DNA from: Botryococcus braunii | Taxonomy: Eukaryota > Chlorophyta > Trebouxiophyceae | Direction: 5' to 3' | NCBI GenBank assembly: GCA_002005505.1 | Contig: KV908351.1 | Span: forward strand, 321,178 to 363,677 | DNA: 42,500 nt | Shown: positions 16,366-38,448 of the stretch, in pieces | How the letters are laid out: the number at the start of each line of letters is the position of its first letter | Numbering within the stretch: the first letter of the stretch is position 1 | The notes under the pieces: model-generated | Database searches by the model: none | The model's input: the letters and a program-made list of their open reading frames with translations, nothing else | What the model was told of the DNA's origin: nothing | Program-made: the position numbers and the translations under genes

Positions 16366-17272
16366 TTAGACTAACCACCACAGACACACAGGAGCACATG
16401 ATCGGATCTGGCGAGCCTGGTAATTATCTACTGCATACACGCTCGAATTCTAGTGCCTACACCCTCTTGAAAATAAAATGAATGCCTTATGCGAAGTTTT
16501 CGTCAACCCCACCCTTTTACTGGTGTAACTTGCTAAACCCCAAGTGAAATGTCCTGATGAGTTGCCAATGTTTGCATTTCCCCACCAGATCCCAACACGC
16601 GAAATTGCCGATTCGGCATGGCCGAGGCCGCGCCTGGCACGCCCTCAGGCAATACAAGTGGACTTCCCGGAAGTGGACCTTCCGTTTTGCTTCCCGGAAG
16701 TGGACCATAGAGTTCGAAGATTCGGAACGTGTCGGAAATTACGGGGCCCATGTTCCGGATTAGATTCCGTTCTGCCTTGACCGGTCACGGGCCTATGTTC
16801 CTATATCCTGGGCCCAATTCAGGCCTAAGACGGGATCCCATAGAATTCTTAGTGAAATTCAAAGCTATTCATGTCCGGGTCTCCGAGTCGTAAAGGCCAA
16901 ATTTCAAGATTGATACTCACATTTGTAAGCACTGGGGGCTTGAAAATTTTCATCTGTGTTTTGCTTTGGTTATTTCCGGATCGAAGGCTCCGGACTTCAG
17001 TAACCGGAGTCGGACTTCAACCGTTGCACAACAGGCCACGTGCCGAGTCCACGGCGGAAAAAGCGTTTCTTTGAGCGGGGAAGTGAGCTCGAGCGTGAAC
17101 GACTCACAACTGGTTATCTCTATTCATAAGGCGCAATGGAAGTTTAGGAATCTGACCATGGGTTGAATCGTTTCTGAAGAGGCCCGTGTGTGGCCCATGT
17201 TAGCGTTTTCAAGCAAGTGTTAGTCTAGTTTAGTGTCGGAGGCCCCGTCTGAGGTTCTCGACCGATTGAGGC
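16366..17272. promoter_or_regulatory. Shared upstream region of divergent PrmA and RSH genes
   Basis: This 907-bp interval lies between the two start codons, which point away from each other, so it should hold both promoters. The palindromic core CTTCCCGGAAG occurs twice within CTTCCCGGAAGTGGACC, at 16663-16673 and 16690-16700, 27 bp apart. CCGGA/TCCGG motifs recur through 16740-17030. I see no clear TATA box. Both gene products are expected in the plastid, which makes co-regulation plausible. That role is inference. Confidence 0.5.
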
Positions 17273-28414
<11,142 letters not shown>

Positions 28415-28974
28415 TCAGCTCATTGCCTAGTTAGGAGGGGAAGCTCATGAGGGTCTAGTCGGCTCATTGCCTAGTTAGGAGGGCAACATCATGTGTGGCT
28501 AGTCGGCTCACTCTCAATTCAGGAGGGTAAGCTCATGCTCGTCTTGTCAGCTCTCTGTCCAGTTAGGAGGGCACCCACGTGTCTGTCTAGCGGGCTCCAG
28601 TGTCTAATCGGGCGCGTAAAGCTCGGGCGCCTCCAGTCAGTGCGCTGCTTCAGTGTCTAATCAGGCGGGTAAAGCTTGGGCGCGTCCAGTCAGTGCGCTG
28701 CTCCAGTTTCTAATCAGGCGGGTAAAGCTCGGGCGTGTCTAGTCAGTGCGCTGCTCCAGTGTCTAATCAGGCGGGTAAAGCTCGGGCGCATTCAGTCAGT
28801 GCGCCGCCTAACCAGGGGGTAGCTTATGCACACCAATGCCCCCCGGGGGACGCACATGACCGCCAACATGAAGCAAGCTTCAAAGTGTTGTGGTATCCCG
28901 CACCATGCCGTATGGGATATGTGTATTTGTCTAGTCCGGGAGGCGCTGCCCTGTGTGCCCCTGAGTACCCCTCC

Positions 28975-29215
28975 AGAATTGCAGCCCTTGTGGAATTGCA
29001 GCCCCTTCAGGGAATTGCAGGCCAGGGGTTGCCACCCCTTGGAACCTATAGCTGGCACTTGGGAATTGCAGCCGTGGAGGATTCCGCCTCTTTAAGGTTT
29101 GCAGCCCCTGGGGATTGCAGCCCTTGGGATCTGAAGCTGGCCCTTTGGGAATTGCAGCCGGTAAGAAATTGCTGCCCTTGAAATATTGCAGCCCTTGAGA
29201 ATTGTTCTCTGAAGC
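28975..29215. repeat. Degenerate GGAATTGCAGCCCTT minisatellite
   Basis: About a dozen occurrences of (G)GAATTGCAGCCCTTG-like sequence at irregular spacing of 17-35 bp. No coding capacity was recognised. Confidence 0.85.
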
Positions 29216-30895
29216 ATTCTCCAGTAGGGCAGACAGGGTACAATTGAACATGAACCTTCTCAGGGTACAATTGAAGATGAACCGTTCTCCTGGCTGGTTA
29301 CAGCCTATGACCCCTACAAGGGCTTCAAGCCTTTAGGAGATGTGTCCACCTGCATTTGAGTTGCATTTGAGTTGCTTTAGTAAAGTGATGTCGAGATTTG
29401 TCTTTGGAACCAGTGCCAGGCTCAGATGATGCCTGCAGCGTGTATTTGCCCATGGATGTTGTATTGTATTTTATTCAAAGGACACGCGGCTTCGCATCGT
29501 CATCCCATCCTTATGAGGATCCGAGGCAGATGTCTGCTTGTATGTTTACAGGGTCGCGCACAGGGAGTTTCGTGAGGTTAGAGAATCAGGTGGTTTCGGA
29601 GGCGTTTTTTCCCCTTACATGAGGATGTACATCAGGCAGGCAATTTTCCCTTGCTGTGCTCAAGGTTTCTTTGTACCATATGAGAGAATATGTCAATATG
29701 TTAAATTCCAGGAAAGGTCTGCCTGCTGCGTCACAATTGAGTCGCTGAGGAAGAGCTAACAAACTGCGGCTCATAGCGTTTTCCTTTTGTAGTGCTCACG
29801 CCAGGATGCGGCTTCACAACTATATACAGCTCTACATACCTATATATACGGTATTTCTTGTACAGATACTACTAACAGACTGCATGAAACTCACTTCAGG
29901 GTTCTACCATTGACAGTTGCAGGGAGGGCTGAGCTCGTGTGTGTTGTTTCGAGTTGGGAGGCGGAGTTCCAGCATGTGCAGACTGCATCGGAGTTTGCTG
30001 TTTGCACGAGACACCTGTTGTGGCATAAGATTTTGGCGTTGGTTGCAAAGGGAACCAAACATAGTGGAGTTAGACTATACTCCAGCTGTACAAGCAATTG
30101 CGTATTCCATGTGCCCGCTGCTATGGTGGCCAAAGCTCCAAGTAGTTCATAATTGCCATTTGGTGATGTTGAAAGACAAGTGGAAGGCGTTGAGCGGCTA
30201 GACCAAGCCGCTCTCTTGACGGTTTGCTGCAAGTGTTTTTGAGATTGGGCCCGCCGATTATTGCGTATTTGTGCAATTCATGCCAACGTGCCATGGAGGG
30301 CGTGTGGCATTTCTCCTGCTGTTAAGTTAGTTCAAGTTGTAGGATGATTATGGCTTCAAGGTACCAAGAACCAGTGACATGAAATTTGACAGGAGATTGT
30401 ATCTTAACGAACATAAAAGATGTATAAAAATAGTTTTGTGGTTTCACACATGTGATCAGCTTTAAAGTTTGTCGTGGGCCATCTTGCGGTCAGCACAGCC
30501 AGTTTCGATTCATAGCATTGTTCCGGTACAGTCCAGGAGGCATGGGCCTTATTTTCTTTGAAAGATTCAAAGCAACCTGTCCAGTGTACAATATTGAGAT
30601 AGACGCGGTGCTTGTTATTGTAATGCACAGATGGATTCAGCTGGGGACATAGATCCCATCCAGGAAGCAGTACAGTGGGAGATAGATCCCTCCAGCAAGT
30701 AGTGTAGTGGAGGGGCGGTTGCGTGTGATTGTGCCAAGTCGCACTGGCGTGTGATTCTGCAAAGTGTATTAGAACCTTGGTGATCCAGAAGGTTGGGCCA
30801 ATGGCTGGCTCCCCATGTAGAGAGCCTTCTCAGCTCTCCCTTTGTAACAGTCGAGGGGTCTTCACTTGAGTGAAAGGGAAAGTTGCGCAACATGC
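29216..30895. other. No gene recognised
   Basis: A plus-strand frame at 29917-30201 contains REPNIVELDYTPAVQAIAYS and could be a fragment of an unidentified or decayed gene, but it has no start or splice context. The rest may include the RSH 3' untranslated region. No RNA gene seen. Confidence 0.35.
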
Positions 30896-30898
30896 TTG

Positions 30899-30923
30899 TG
30901 GGTGTGTGTGCGTGCGTGCGTGG

Positions 30924-30965
<42 letters not shown>

Positions 30966-30986
30966 GCGTGCGTGTGCGTGTGCGTG

Positions 30987-31057
<71 letters not shown>
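30899..31057. repeat. (GT)n with GCGTGCGTG interruptions
   Basis: Two GT blocks of about 15 and 32 units separated by GTGCGTGCGTGTGCGTGTGC, followed by a G-rich stretch. Confidence 0.97.
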
Positions 31058-31058
<1 letters not shown>

Positions 31059-31059
31059 A

Positions 31060-32832
31060 TGGGGGGAAGGGGGAGGGGGGGGTCGTGCAGTGCCTGTTCT
31101 GTAGTGCCTGTTCAAGTCCATGGGATAGGCACCCACACTTCTTTTCCTAGGAAATGAACACACAGAGAGACGCACTCAGGAAGATACGCACTTATGTTCC
31201 ATATTGAACACCTTCCTCTGCCTTCCCTCCTTAGCAAGAACTCACGTACTGCTTCACATGCTTATACAAATGCGTTCATGCACATTACTGCGGAGCCAGC
31301 CTGCGTTGGAAGATTGATGAAACCCATAATACCAGTTCCAGAATTTCAGAAGCTCAACAAAAAACACATTAGGTGAGGATAAGCTGCACTCTTCATACTA
31401 AAAAACATGTAGTACGTTCGTACGGACGCGGGACTGGTCACCCCGACGCGGGCCGTGAGTCACGGTCCACATCGGGGCCTCTTCGAGAAATGCCAGCGAT
31501 TAGATTGAGCGGGCAAGCTTTCAAGAGGCTCTCAGGCTGCCACGATGTTGTGAATTTCCGGACTTCCCAAATCATCGCCGGTTGTCCTGAGCCACCGGCA
31601 TTGGCATGACCCGAGTCGGTCACCCGACCTACGCCCGTAATTCGCCGGTCGGCCTTTAGGTCACAGAAACGATCGGAATACGCCCTCGGATCAAACGGTT
31701 CCCCGCGGTGATCCGGTCATGTGATTGTCAATAGATGCAATTTGGTCGAGGGATTTTCGGCCTCTGCCCGGTCGACTCCTGCGAAAGTCGGATTGACGTG
31801 AGACAATCGTCAGTCCTTTAACCAACGGTTAATTAAATCCCCTACAACGGGCGAGGCCACCTAGGTCCCTCAAACGCCTATTCAAGATCGACTTGCGCCG
31901 AAGCGGAAGCTATTTGCAGGGTCAGAGGTTGCCTGTCTCATCTGAATCTCTTCAGACGTGCAGTTAGCGGTCGGTAGGGAGCGGCGCCAATTTGTTTGAG
32001 GTGGGTTGTTCGGTCTCGCTCACTCACGCAAGGTTACAGTATTGTTGGCACCAGGTCTTCCCAATTGCTTAATCGTTCTCAGATAATTTGTTCTAATCGA
32101 TGTCTGCTTGCTTTATCACTCAGACTTGGGCAATTTCTTATTGCGAGTAGCCCTGATGAGGTTTTGTATTTCACGTCCCGCAGCCCTGTCTTTGCCGTGA
32201 CACAGATTTACAAATATGCTGTTCACTGCGTTCTAATGCAGTTTTATTTCTCCTAACAGATATCGTCTTGACGGCTGGTCCTTTTTAAAGGCCAGAGTGG
32301 GTATGCCCTTGTTCGTCACCAGCGGCTTTCTCTCAAACCCAGGTCTTTATCTCGGGGGGAGAGAAATGGAGATTTTTTATCATGTATCAATCACTATGTC
32401 GTTGCGCAAGTTGCTCTAGGAGCTCCGCATCTGATCCAGTATTGGGTCGGTCGGCTAACCGACCGAGTACTGCTGGACATGGTTTGTGATGGCTGTCAGA
32501 GTTTAAGGCGATCAGGGTTCTAATGTTTATAAAACTTTTCAGCACTTTGCCATGATCCACCCGGTTTTAGACAAATGGGCATGCTGGAGTGGGTGGCCCT
32601 AAAGCAATCAACGGGGGTCGGACACCTTGGTCCTTGTTAGTGCAAAACGTGGCACGTTTCTTGTCCCCACCTTAAGCATGCAATATTTGTTCGTGGTTTA
32701 TCGTATGCACTACCTTGGGTAAGACGTACTCGAGTAGACCAGGGCAGGTTGCCCGTTATTGATCTGATCTGCGATCCCTGCGTTCCTGAGAAGGATGTGC
32801 TGACCCCTTTTGTGTTTGCAGTGGCTAATAAA
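31060..32832. promoter_or_regulatory. Upstream region of the Ala-Pro-rich gene; hairpin
   Basis: No coding exon recognised. From 31430 to 31800 the DNA is rich in CCGG/CGGTC motifs, much like the PrmA-RSH intergenic region, which suggests promoter-type DNA. A perfect hairpin, TCGGTCGG-CTAA-CCGACCGA, lies at 32447-32466, about 370 bp before the start codon at 32833. The promoter role is inference. Confidence 0.35.
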
Positions 32833-35800
32833 ATGCGAACATCAATAATACTAGTAATTACAGCGGCGTTATTATCCTGTCAGGTAAGAGCCTTGACCGC
32901 CCGCCCCATGACATATCGCTCTCTCGTTCGAGTACTTTCACAGCCCAAACACGCAACCGATTTCCCCTGTTGCGATTCATTTGTGACTGTGGAGCTAGTA
33001 CGGTCACAACAACTGCTGGTCAGAGCTTGTGATGAAACTTTGCTAAGGCAAGTTGTGGTTTTGCCAATATAATGATTTGGCCTGAAGCCTTCCATGCTAT
33101 GCCATGCTCCCCGTATTGAGCAGCCCTCCCTCCGGCTCCAGAGTCAAAGAATCTGACTGGATCCATGTTAGAGATGGGCCGGGGGGCTGGTGGGGGGAGT
33201 TGTGCGTCGTTTGCTTGTTTCAGTTCTATATGGACCACCTCCTTGAAGTTCAAACCACTCACATGGCTCCATCACAGGAAGATCAACATTCAACATTTGG
33301 TGGCTCCCCTTTTGGTGGCGCTCCATGACTGTAGGTGTTGCATGACCCTTTGGGGCTTTTCCGTCCTCTTGCCTCGGGGGTAGTTCAGGGAGATGATGGA
33401 CATCACATGATCCACATGGGCGGGCACCACCGGAGGGGTTTCAAAAGAGTAATGATCCTGGTTGCCCAGACCATAAGATCAGAGGCACTGCTCCATGTCA
33501 ATGCATCGCCTCGCCGGGAGCTTCAGGGGTCCGGCATGCTTGCCCACAACAGCGCCAGCCCCTAGGTGACAGGTGGCAGAGGGGTGAGGAGGCGTTTAAA
33601 CAACCCGGAGAGCAGCCCTAGGAGGCTGGGGACAGGAGAGTGGGGCAGGAGAGCGGGGCAGGAGGGGTGAAGAGGCGGGGCTGGAGAGGTGACGAGGCAT
33701 TCAGACAACCCGGAGAGTGGCCCAGGGAGGGCTGGGGGCAGGAGGGCGGGACAGGGTGGGTGACGAGGCGGACAGGAGGGGTGGCGAGGCATTCAAAAGA
33801 CCCGGAGAGCAACCCATGGAGGCTGGGACGAGGCTTTCAAATGAGTCGGAGAGCGACCCAGGGAGGCCGAGGGTAGGAGGGCGGGCCAGAAGGAGAACAG
33901 AGGGGTCTGTTCCTAGGCCACATTGCATGGGGAGGTTTCCGGAACCTGCCCTCCCGAGACGCGGAGCTCCTTAGAACTCCCTTGCCCCCTGTTGGAAGCT
34001 CCCTTACCCCGTGTAATTCAACACTTCTGCACACGCTCCACAGAAGGGAGGAGCGCCCTTGAAAAACTGGCCCTGGTAGACCGGGGACCACATTTTGAAT
34101 GTTGGGCTCCCCCATAGACGGGGGATCCAGTTGGAAGGGATGTGGACATGTGAATATCCGGGTGTGGACTTCTGCAGGCCTACGCAGAGATTCCCGCAGA
34201 TGCCGCACCCGCACCCGCCCCTGCTCCCATGGAGGCTCTTGCTCAGCAGGAGTCCGATGCCATGACCGTAACTGCCCCAGCCCCCGCCCCCTCCATGACG
34301 GAAACCCGCCGCCGCAGCATGATGGAGATGGAGGCCCCTGCCCCCGCCCCTCTGGACGCGCCCACTGCTGTTCAGATGGCGATGGACGCCCCTGCGCCTG
34401 CACCAATGGAGGCCCATTCTGTGCAGATGGCAATGGAGGCCCCCGCACCCGCTCCCATGGCAGAAACCGCCCAACAGGCCACGGAATCCGAGGCGGCCCC
34501 AGCGCCCGCCCCCTCCATGACCGAAACACGCCGCCGCAGCATGATGGAGATGGAGGCCCCTGCCCCCGCTCCTCTTGACGCTCCCACCGCTGTTCAGATG
34601 GCGATGGACGCCCCTGCGCCTGCACCAATGGAGGTCCATTCCGTACAGATGGCAATGGAGGCTCCCGCACCCGCTCCCATGGCAGAAAGAGCCCAAGAGG
34701 CTACGGAATCCGAGGCGGCCCCAGCGCCCGCTCCTTCCACAACTGAAACCCGCCGCCGCAGCATGATGGAGATGGAGGCCCCTGCCCCCGCCCCTCTTGA
34801 CTCACCCACCGCTGTTCAGATGGCGATGGACGCCCCTGCGCCTGCACCAATGGAGGTCCATTCCGTACAGATGGCAATGGAGGCTCCCGCACCCGCTCCC
34901 ATGGCAGAAAGAGCCCAAGAGGCTACGGAATCCGAGGCGGCCCCAGCGCCCGCTCCTTCCACAACTGAAACCCGCCGCCGCAGCATGATGGAGATGGAGG
35001 CCCCTGCCCCCGCCCCTCTTGATGCGCCCACCGCCGTTCAGATGGCGATGGACGCACCTGCGCCTGCACCAATGGAGGCCCATTCTGTGCAGATGGCAAT
35101 GGAGGCCCCCGCACCCGCTCCCATGGCAGAAACCGCCCAACAGGCCACGGAATCCGAGGCGGCCCCAGCGCCCGCCCCCTCCATGACCGAAACACGCCGC
35201 CGCAGCATGATGGAGATGGAGGCCCCTGCCCCCGCTCCTCTTGACGCGCCCACCGCTGTTCAGATGGCGATGGACGCCCCTGCGCCTGCACCAATGGAGG
35301 TCCATTCCGTACAGATGGCAATGGAGGCTCCCGCACCCGCTCCCATGGCAGAAAGAGCCCAAGAGGCTACGGAATCCGAGGCGGCCCCAGCGCCCGCTCC
35401 TTCCACAACTGAAACCCGCCGCCGCAGCATGATGGAGATGGAGGCCCCTGCCCCCGCCCCTCTTGATGCGCCCACCGCTGTTCAGATGGCGATGGACGCC
35501 CCTGCGCCTGCACCAATGGAGGTCCATTCCGTACAGATGGCAATGGAGGCTCCCGCACCCGCTCCCATGGCAGAAAGAGCCCAAGAGGCTACGGAATCCG
35601 AGGCAGCCCCAGCGCCCGCTCCTTCCACAACTGAAACCCGCCGCCGCAGCATGATGGAGATGGAGGCCCCTGCCCCCGCCCCTCTTGATGCGCCCACCGC
35701 TGTTCAGATGGCGATGGACGCCCCTGCGCCTGCACCAGTTGAAGCCACCTCTGTACAAATGGCGATGGAAGCACCAGGCCCAGCCCCTGAAATTGGTGTG

Positions 35801-35923
35801 GCCGTTCCAGCACCGGCTCCTCTCAATGATGTAACTAGTTTACAGCAGGCCTTGGATGCACCCGCGCCTGCCCCTCTGCCGCTGAAGAAGTCTGCCCCGA
35901 GCAGGAGATTGCTGCATGCTTGA
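32833..35923 (+). CDS. Secreted Ala-Pro-repeat (arabinogalactan-like) protein
   Basis: Two-exon model: 32833-32883 encodes a 17-residue signal sequence, MRTSIILVITAALLSCQ (donor GTAAGA, phase 0). Exon 34178-35923 (acceptor TTCTGCAG, phase 0) completes about 598 residues. After AYAEIPADA come clusters of APAPAP separated by Met/Glu/Gln-rich segments in a 74-residue repeat (RRRSMMEMEAPAPAP, AVQMAMDAPAPAP, SVQMAMEAPAPAP, ATESEAAPAPAP). Ala-Pro clusters of this kind are glycomodules that plants hydroxylate and O-arabinogalactosylate, so a cell-wall or extracellular role is likely. There is no hydrophobic C-terminal GPI signal; the tail is basic (KKSAPSRRLLHA). RRRS recurs in each unit and could be a processing or charge motif. 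The 1.3-kb intron carries its own minisatellite. Other exons inside the intron cannot be excluded. Confidence 0.8.
33585..33890. repeat. G-rich intronic minisatellite
   Basis: Four irregular units beginning GAGGCATTCA(G/A)A...CCCGGAGAG and continuing into CCCAGGGAGGCTGGGG and GGGCAGGAGGGCGG. Unit length varies from about 45 to 105 bp. It lies in the intron of the Ala-Pro-repeat gene. Confidence 0.85.
34290..35760 (+). repeat. 222-bp coding repeats in higher-order ABBABB array
   Basis: Six full 222-bp (74-codon) units and a diverged seventh. Type A reads MEAHSVQ...AETAQQ...SMTET and type B reads MEVHSVQ...AERAQE...STTET. The order is A, B, B, A, B, B, then the terminal variant (VEATSVQ). The 666-bp ABB block has therefore been duplicated as a whole. 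Third-position differences are few, so the array is young or kept homogeneous. Confidence 0.92.
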
Positions 35924-36026
35924 AGACCTTACAGAGCTCTGAAGCGAGTGTTTCCTGGTAAGTTCAGGAGTAAAACACAGCAGTGCATTTGGGTGTATAA
36001 TGAACTTGCCTACCTGCCCCACCCGC

Positions 36027-36182
36027 CCCCCCCCTCTCTCTCTCTCTCCCTCTGTGTGTGTGTGTGTGTGTGTGTTGTGTTTCTGTGTAATCCAAACATC
36101 TATAAGAGTGTGCATGGTGTGTGTGTGCGCATGTGTGCGTGCAGGCGTGTGTGTGTGTGTGTGTGTGGGGGTGTGGGTGCAG

Positions 36183-36253
<71 letters not shown>

Positions 36254-36333
36254 CGTGAGGGAGGGTGGGTGATCGCTGGTGAGTCCTTAGCGGGCTCTCT
36301 CATGATGTGACGAGCGAAAGGGGGATTCGAGGG

Positions 36334-36420
<87 letters not shown>

Positions 36421-36460
36421 GCGCGCGAGAGCGAGCGCTTACAGATGTTTGGATTGTGAA
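36027..36460. repeat. Palindrome with (GT)n and (CA)n arms
   Basis: AATCCAAACATCTATAAG near 36090 is the near-complement of CTTACAGATGTTTGGATT near 36438. Between them are (GT)n on the left (to about 36249) and (CA)n on the right (36336-36417), also complementary, with a centre of about 85 bp. This is the second such structure in the window (compare 4300-4735). Confidence 0.85.
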
Positions 36461-38448
36461 TAATGTTCGCCCTTGTACGGTACATTTAGGCAAACCTCTG
36501 TATTGCACCCGTGGAACATATAGTGTTCCGGAGCTGCATACAGGTTTCGCATTGGAATACAACATTTTTATACTGCCAGTGCTGCCAGGCTGCATTTCTG
36601 GGAAAGTGATGCATTTCAACCCAACGTTTCCACATATTGAATACATCAGACTGCCCAACACTTCTCGCCCATACCACCCGCAGATATTTCATAAGACTTC
36701 CATAGTTTATGTACTAGTGCTGCTGCTGTTTGAGAAGGTGGGAGGGAGGGTCAAAACAAAACGATTGAATGAGCTTGTATTCAGTGGGCATTTAACTAGC
36801 ATGCCAAATCTGTAGCTTTTAGTTTTGATGTCTCACTCGCTTTGAACACAATACATCTTTCTATAGTAATAGCAAAGACCCTGCTCTCAACAGCTCAATC
36901 CCTACTAATTGTCGCACTGAGAGGGTCAATGGTATACATGATAGTTACCAGTGTGGATGACAGGGACTGGTGTGTGCAGGTCCGTTGCCACCACCTGAAT
37001 CCCAAAGAGGGGGATGAGGACTGCAAAGAGGAGGCTGGCGTCCTCTGATTTCCTTTTTTGAGAATCTCGTGTTGTGCGGAACCTCGCAGATTCATATCTG
37101 CCATTTGCGAGCTCATGGTATATATAAAATATCTGTTATTTAGTTAGCGACCCAAAGTCGTATGTAGAAAAGCAACTCGCAAAGCAAGGCTGTATGAGTC
37201 TCATGTACTGTGGCAATCCCAATGATTTACAAGAGAGAATTACGCATAGCTCCTCCTGAGAAAGAGTCTTGGAAGCATTAAATCTGGCTTAGCTACAGTA
37301 TTCTATGCGACAACCCTACACGTGCTCCACTTGGGAATCCTGAATTTTTTATTGCAGGCACCCTAGTACAGTGGTGCAAATTGCTAGAAAAGGTCACCAT
37401 TGAACTGGCTACGGAGAATTTGCTCTCGCAACATGCTCCTGTCAGAGCGCTACTGCGCTACCTGCTATGCTGGAATGGAAATGTCCATTAGGAATCAACA
37501 ATTGCCAGGGACACCGAGCAATGCATTGCCTGTGCAATGTTCTCCCATTTCTATTGAAAATGGTGTGTTGCAGAAGTAGAAGCCTGGAAGTTCAAACATT
37601 GGACCTAAGAAGTTTTGCTCACAGTTGCGTGAGGATCTTTCAGACCGAGATCGACACGAAAACCCCTCACAATAGTACCCCAAAGTGCCCCAATGTGGGG
37701 ATGCACATTCTTGCAGAAGTCAACCTGATAGACATGCGCAGCACGAAGTCAGTGGTACAGAAATGGTGGGGCGTGCACGAGGACGCAGAAGTCAATCTGG
37801 CAGTCATGTGCAGTCAAGAGTCATTTACATAAGTCATCTGAAGCATGTCCAAGGGAAAAGAGAATTGCAGAAACGCAGCCATCTCAGCCAGTTTTCGTTA
37901 GGTATCTGGCTGCAGGGGGAAAAATGTATATGGAAGGAAGGAAGACATTACAAGTTTCCTGGTGTAATTTGTGTTGCATACTAGCCTAGACCGCACAAAA
38001 TTTTGTAAGCATTTGCAGAAAAAGGGATTCTCGCATACTATATACCACTGACTCTGAAGGCACCAGGTTGCTGAATCATTCTCATCAGCGCTGCACTTGC
38101 ACAAAGTGTGTTTGCTTTCACACAATGTGTTATTCCCTCTCCCAACTTCATACTTGCCAAAGACCATGCAGGTGTTGTGGATGCGAAGCATTCAGCAGAA
38201 AAAAAAAATCATGAAATGTCAAATAAAGCTATATTGTGTCACAGAACATCTTATATAAGCCCTTGGCTTGGACTTCTCGATAAATGCCCTTGGCTGCACA
38301 GCTTGCTGCAGACCAATGTCAAGTAACTAACTTAATTGTTGCTTGTTGCGCCCAATTAAACTCTTGTGCCTGCAAACTCGCACACCATTTTCTAATGGGG
38401 AGCAAACCACTATGTTTTGTGACCTTCAGAGTTTACTAGCTGAAATCT
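36461..38448. other. Convergent intergenic region; no gene recognised
   Basis: This lies between the ends of the Ala-Pro-repeat gene (plus) and KCS (minus), and should hold the KCS 3' untranslated region on the right. An ATG-initiated plus-strand frame at 37467-37832 (121 residues, Cys-rich, with a short internal duplication GCAGAAGTCAA) is not recognisable. Confidence 0.4.

Noticed and set aside
34004..35758. Long open frames antisense or out of frame to the Ala-Pro repeats (His/Gly/Cys-rich or Arg/Pro-rich)
   Set aside because: The 222-bp period is a multiple of three, so all frames of the founding unit stay open. Only the plus frame with signal-peptide exon and Ala-Pro glycomodules makes biological sense.
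37467..37832. 121-codon ATG-initiated plus-strand frame
   Set aside because: Unrecognisable, no homologous motif, and it lies in the convergent intergenic region where the KCS 3' end is expected.
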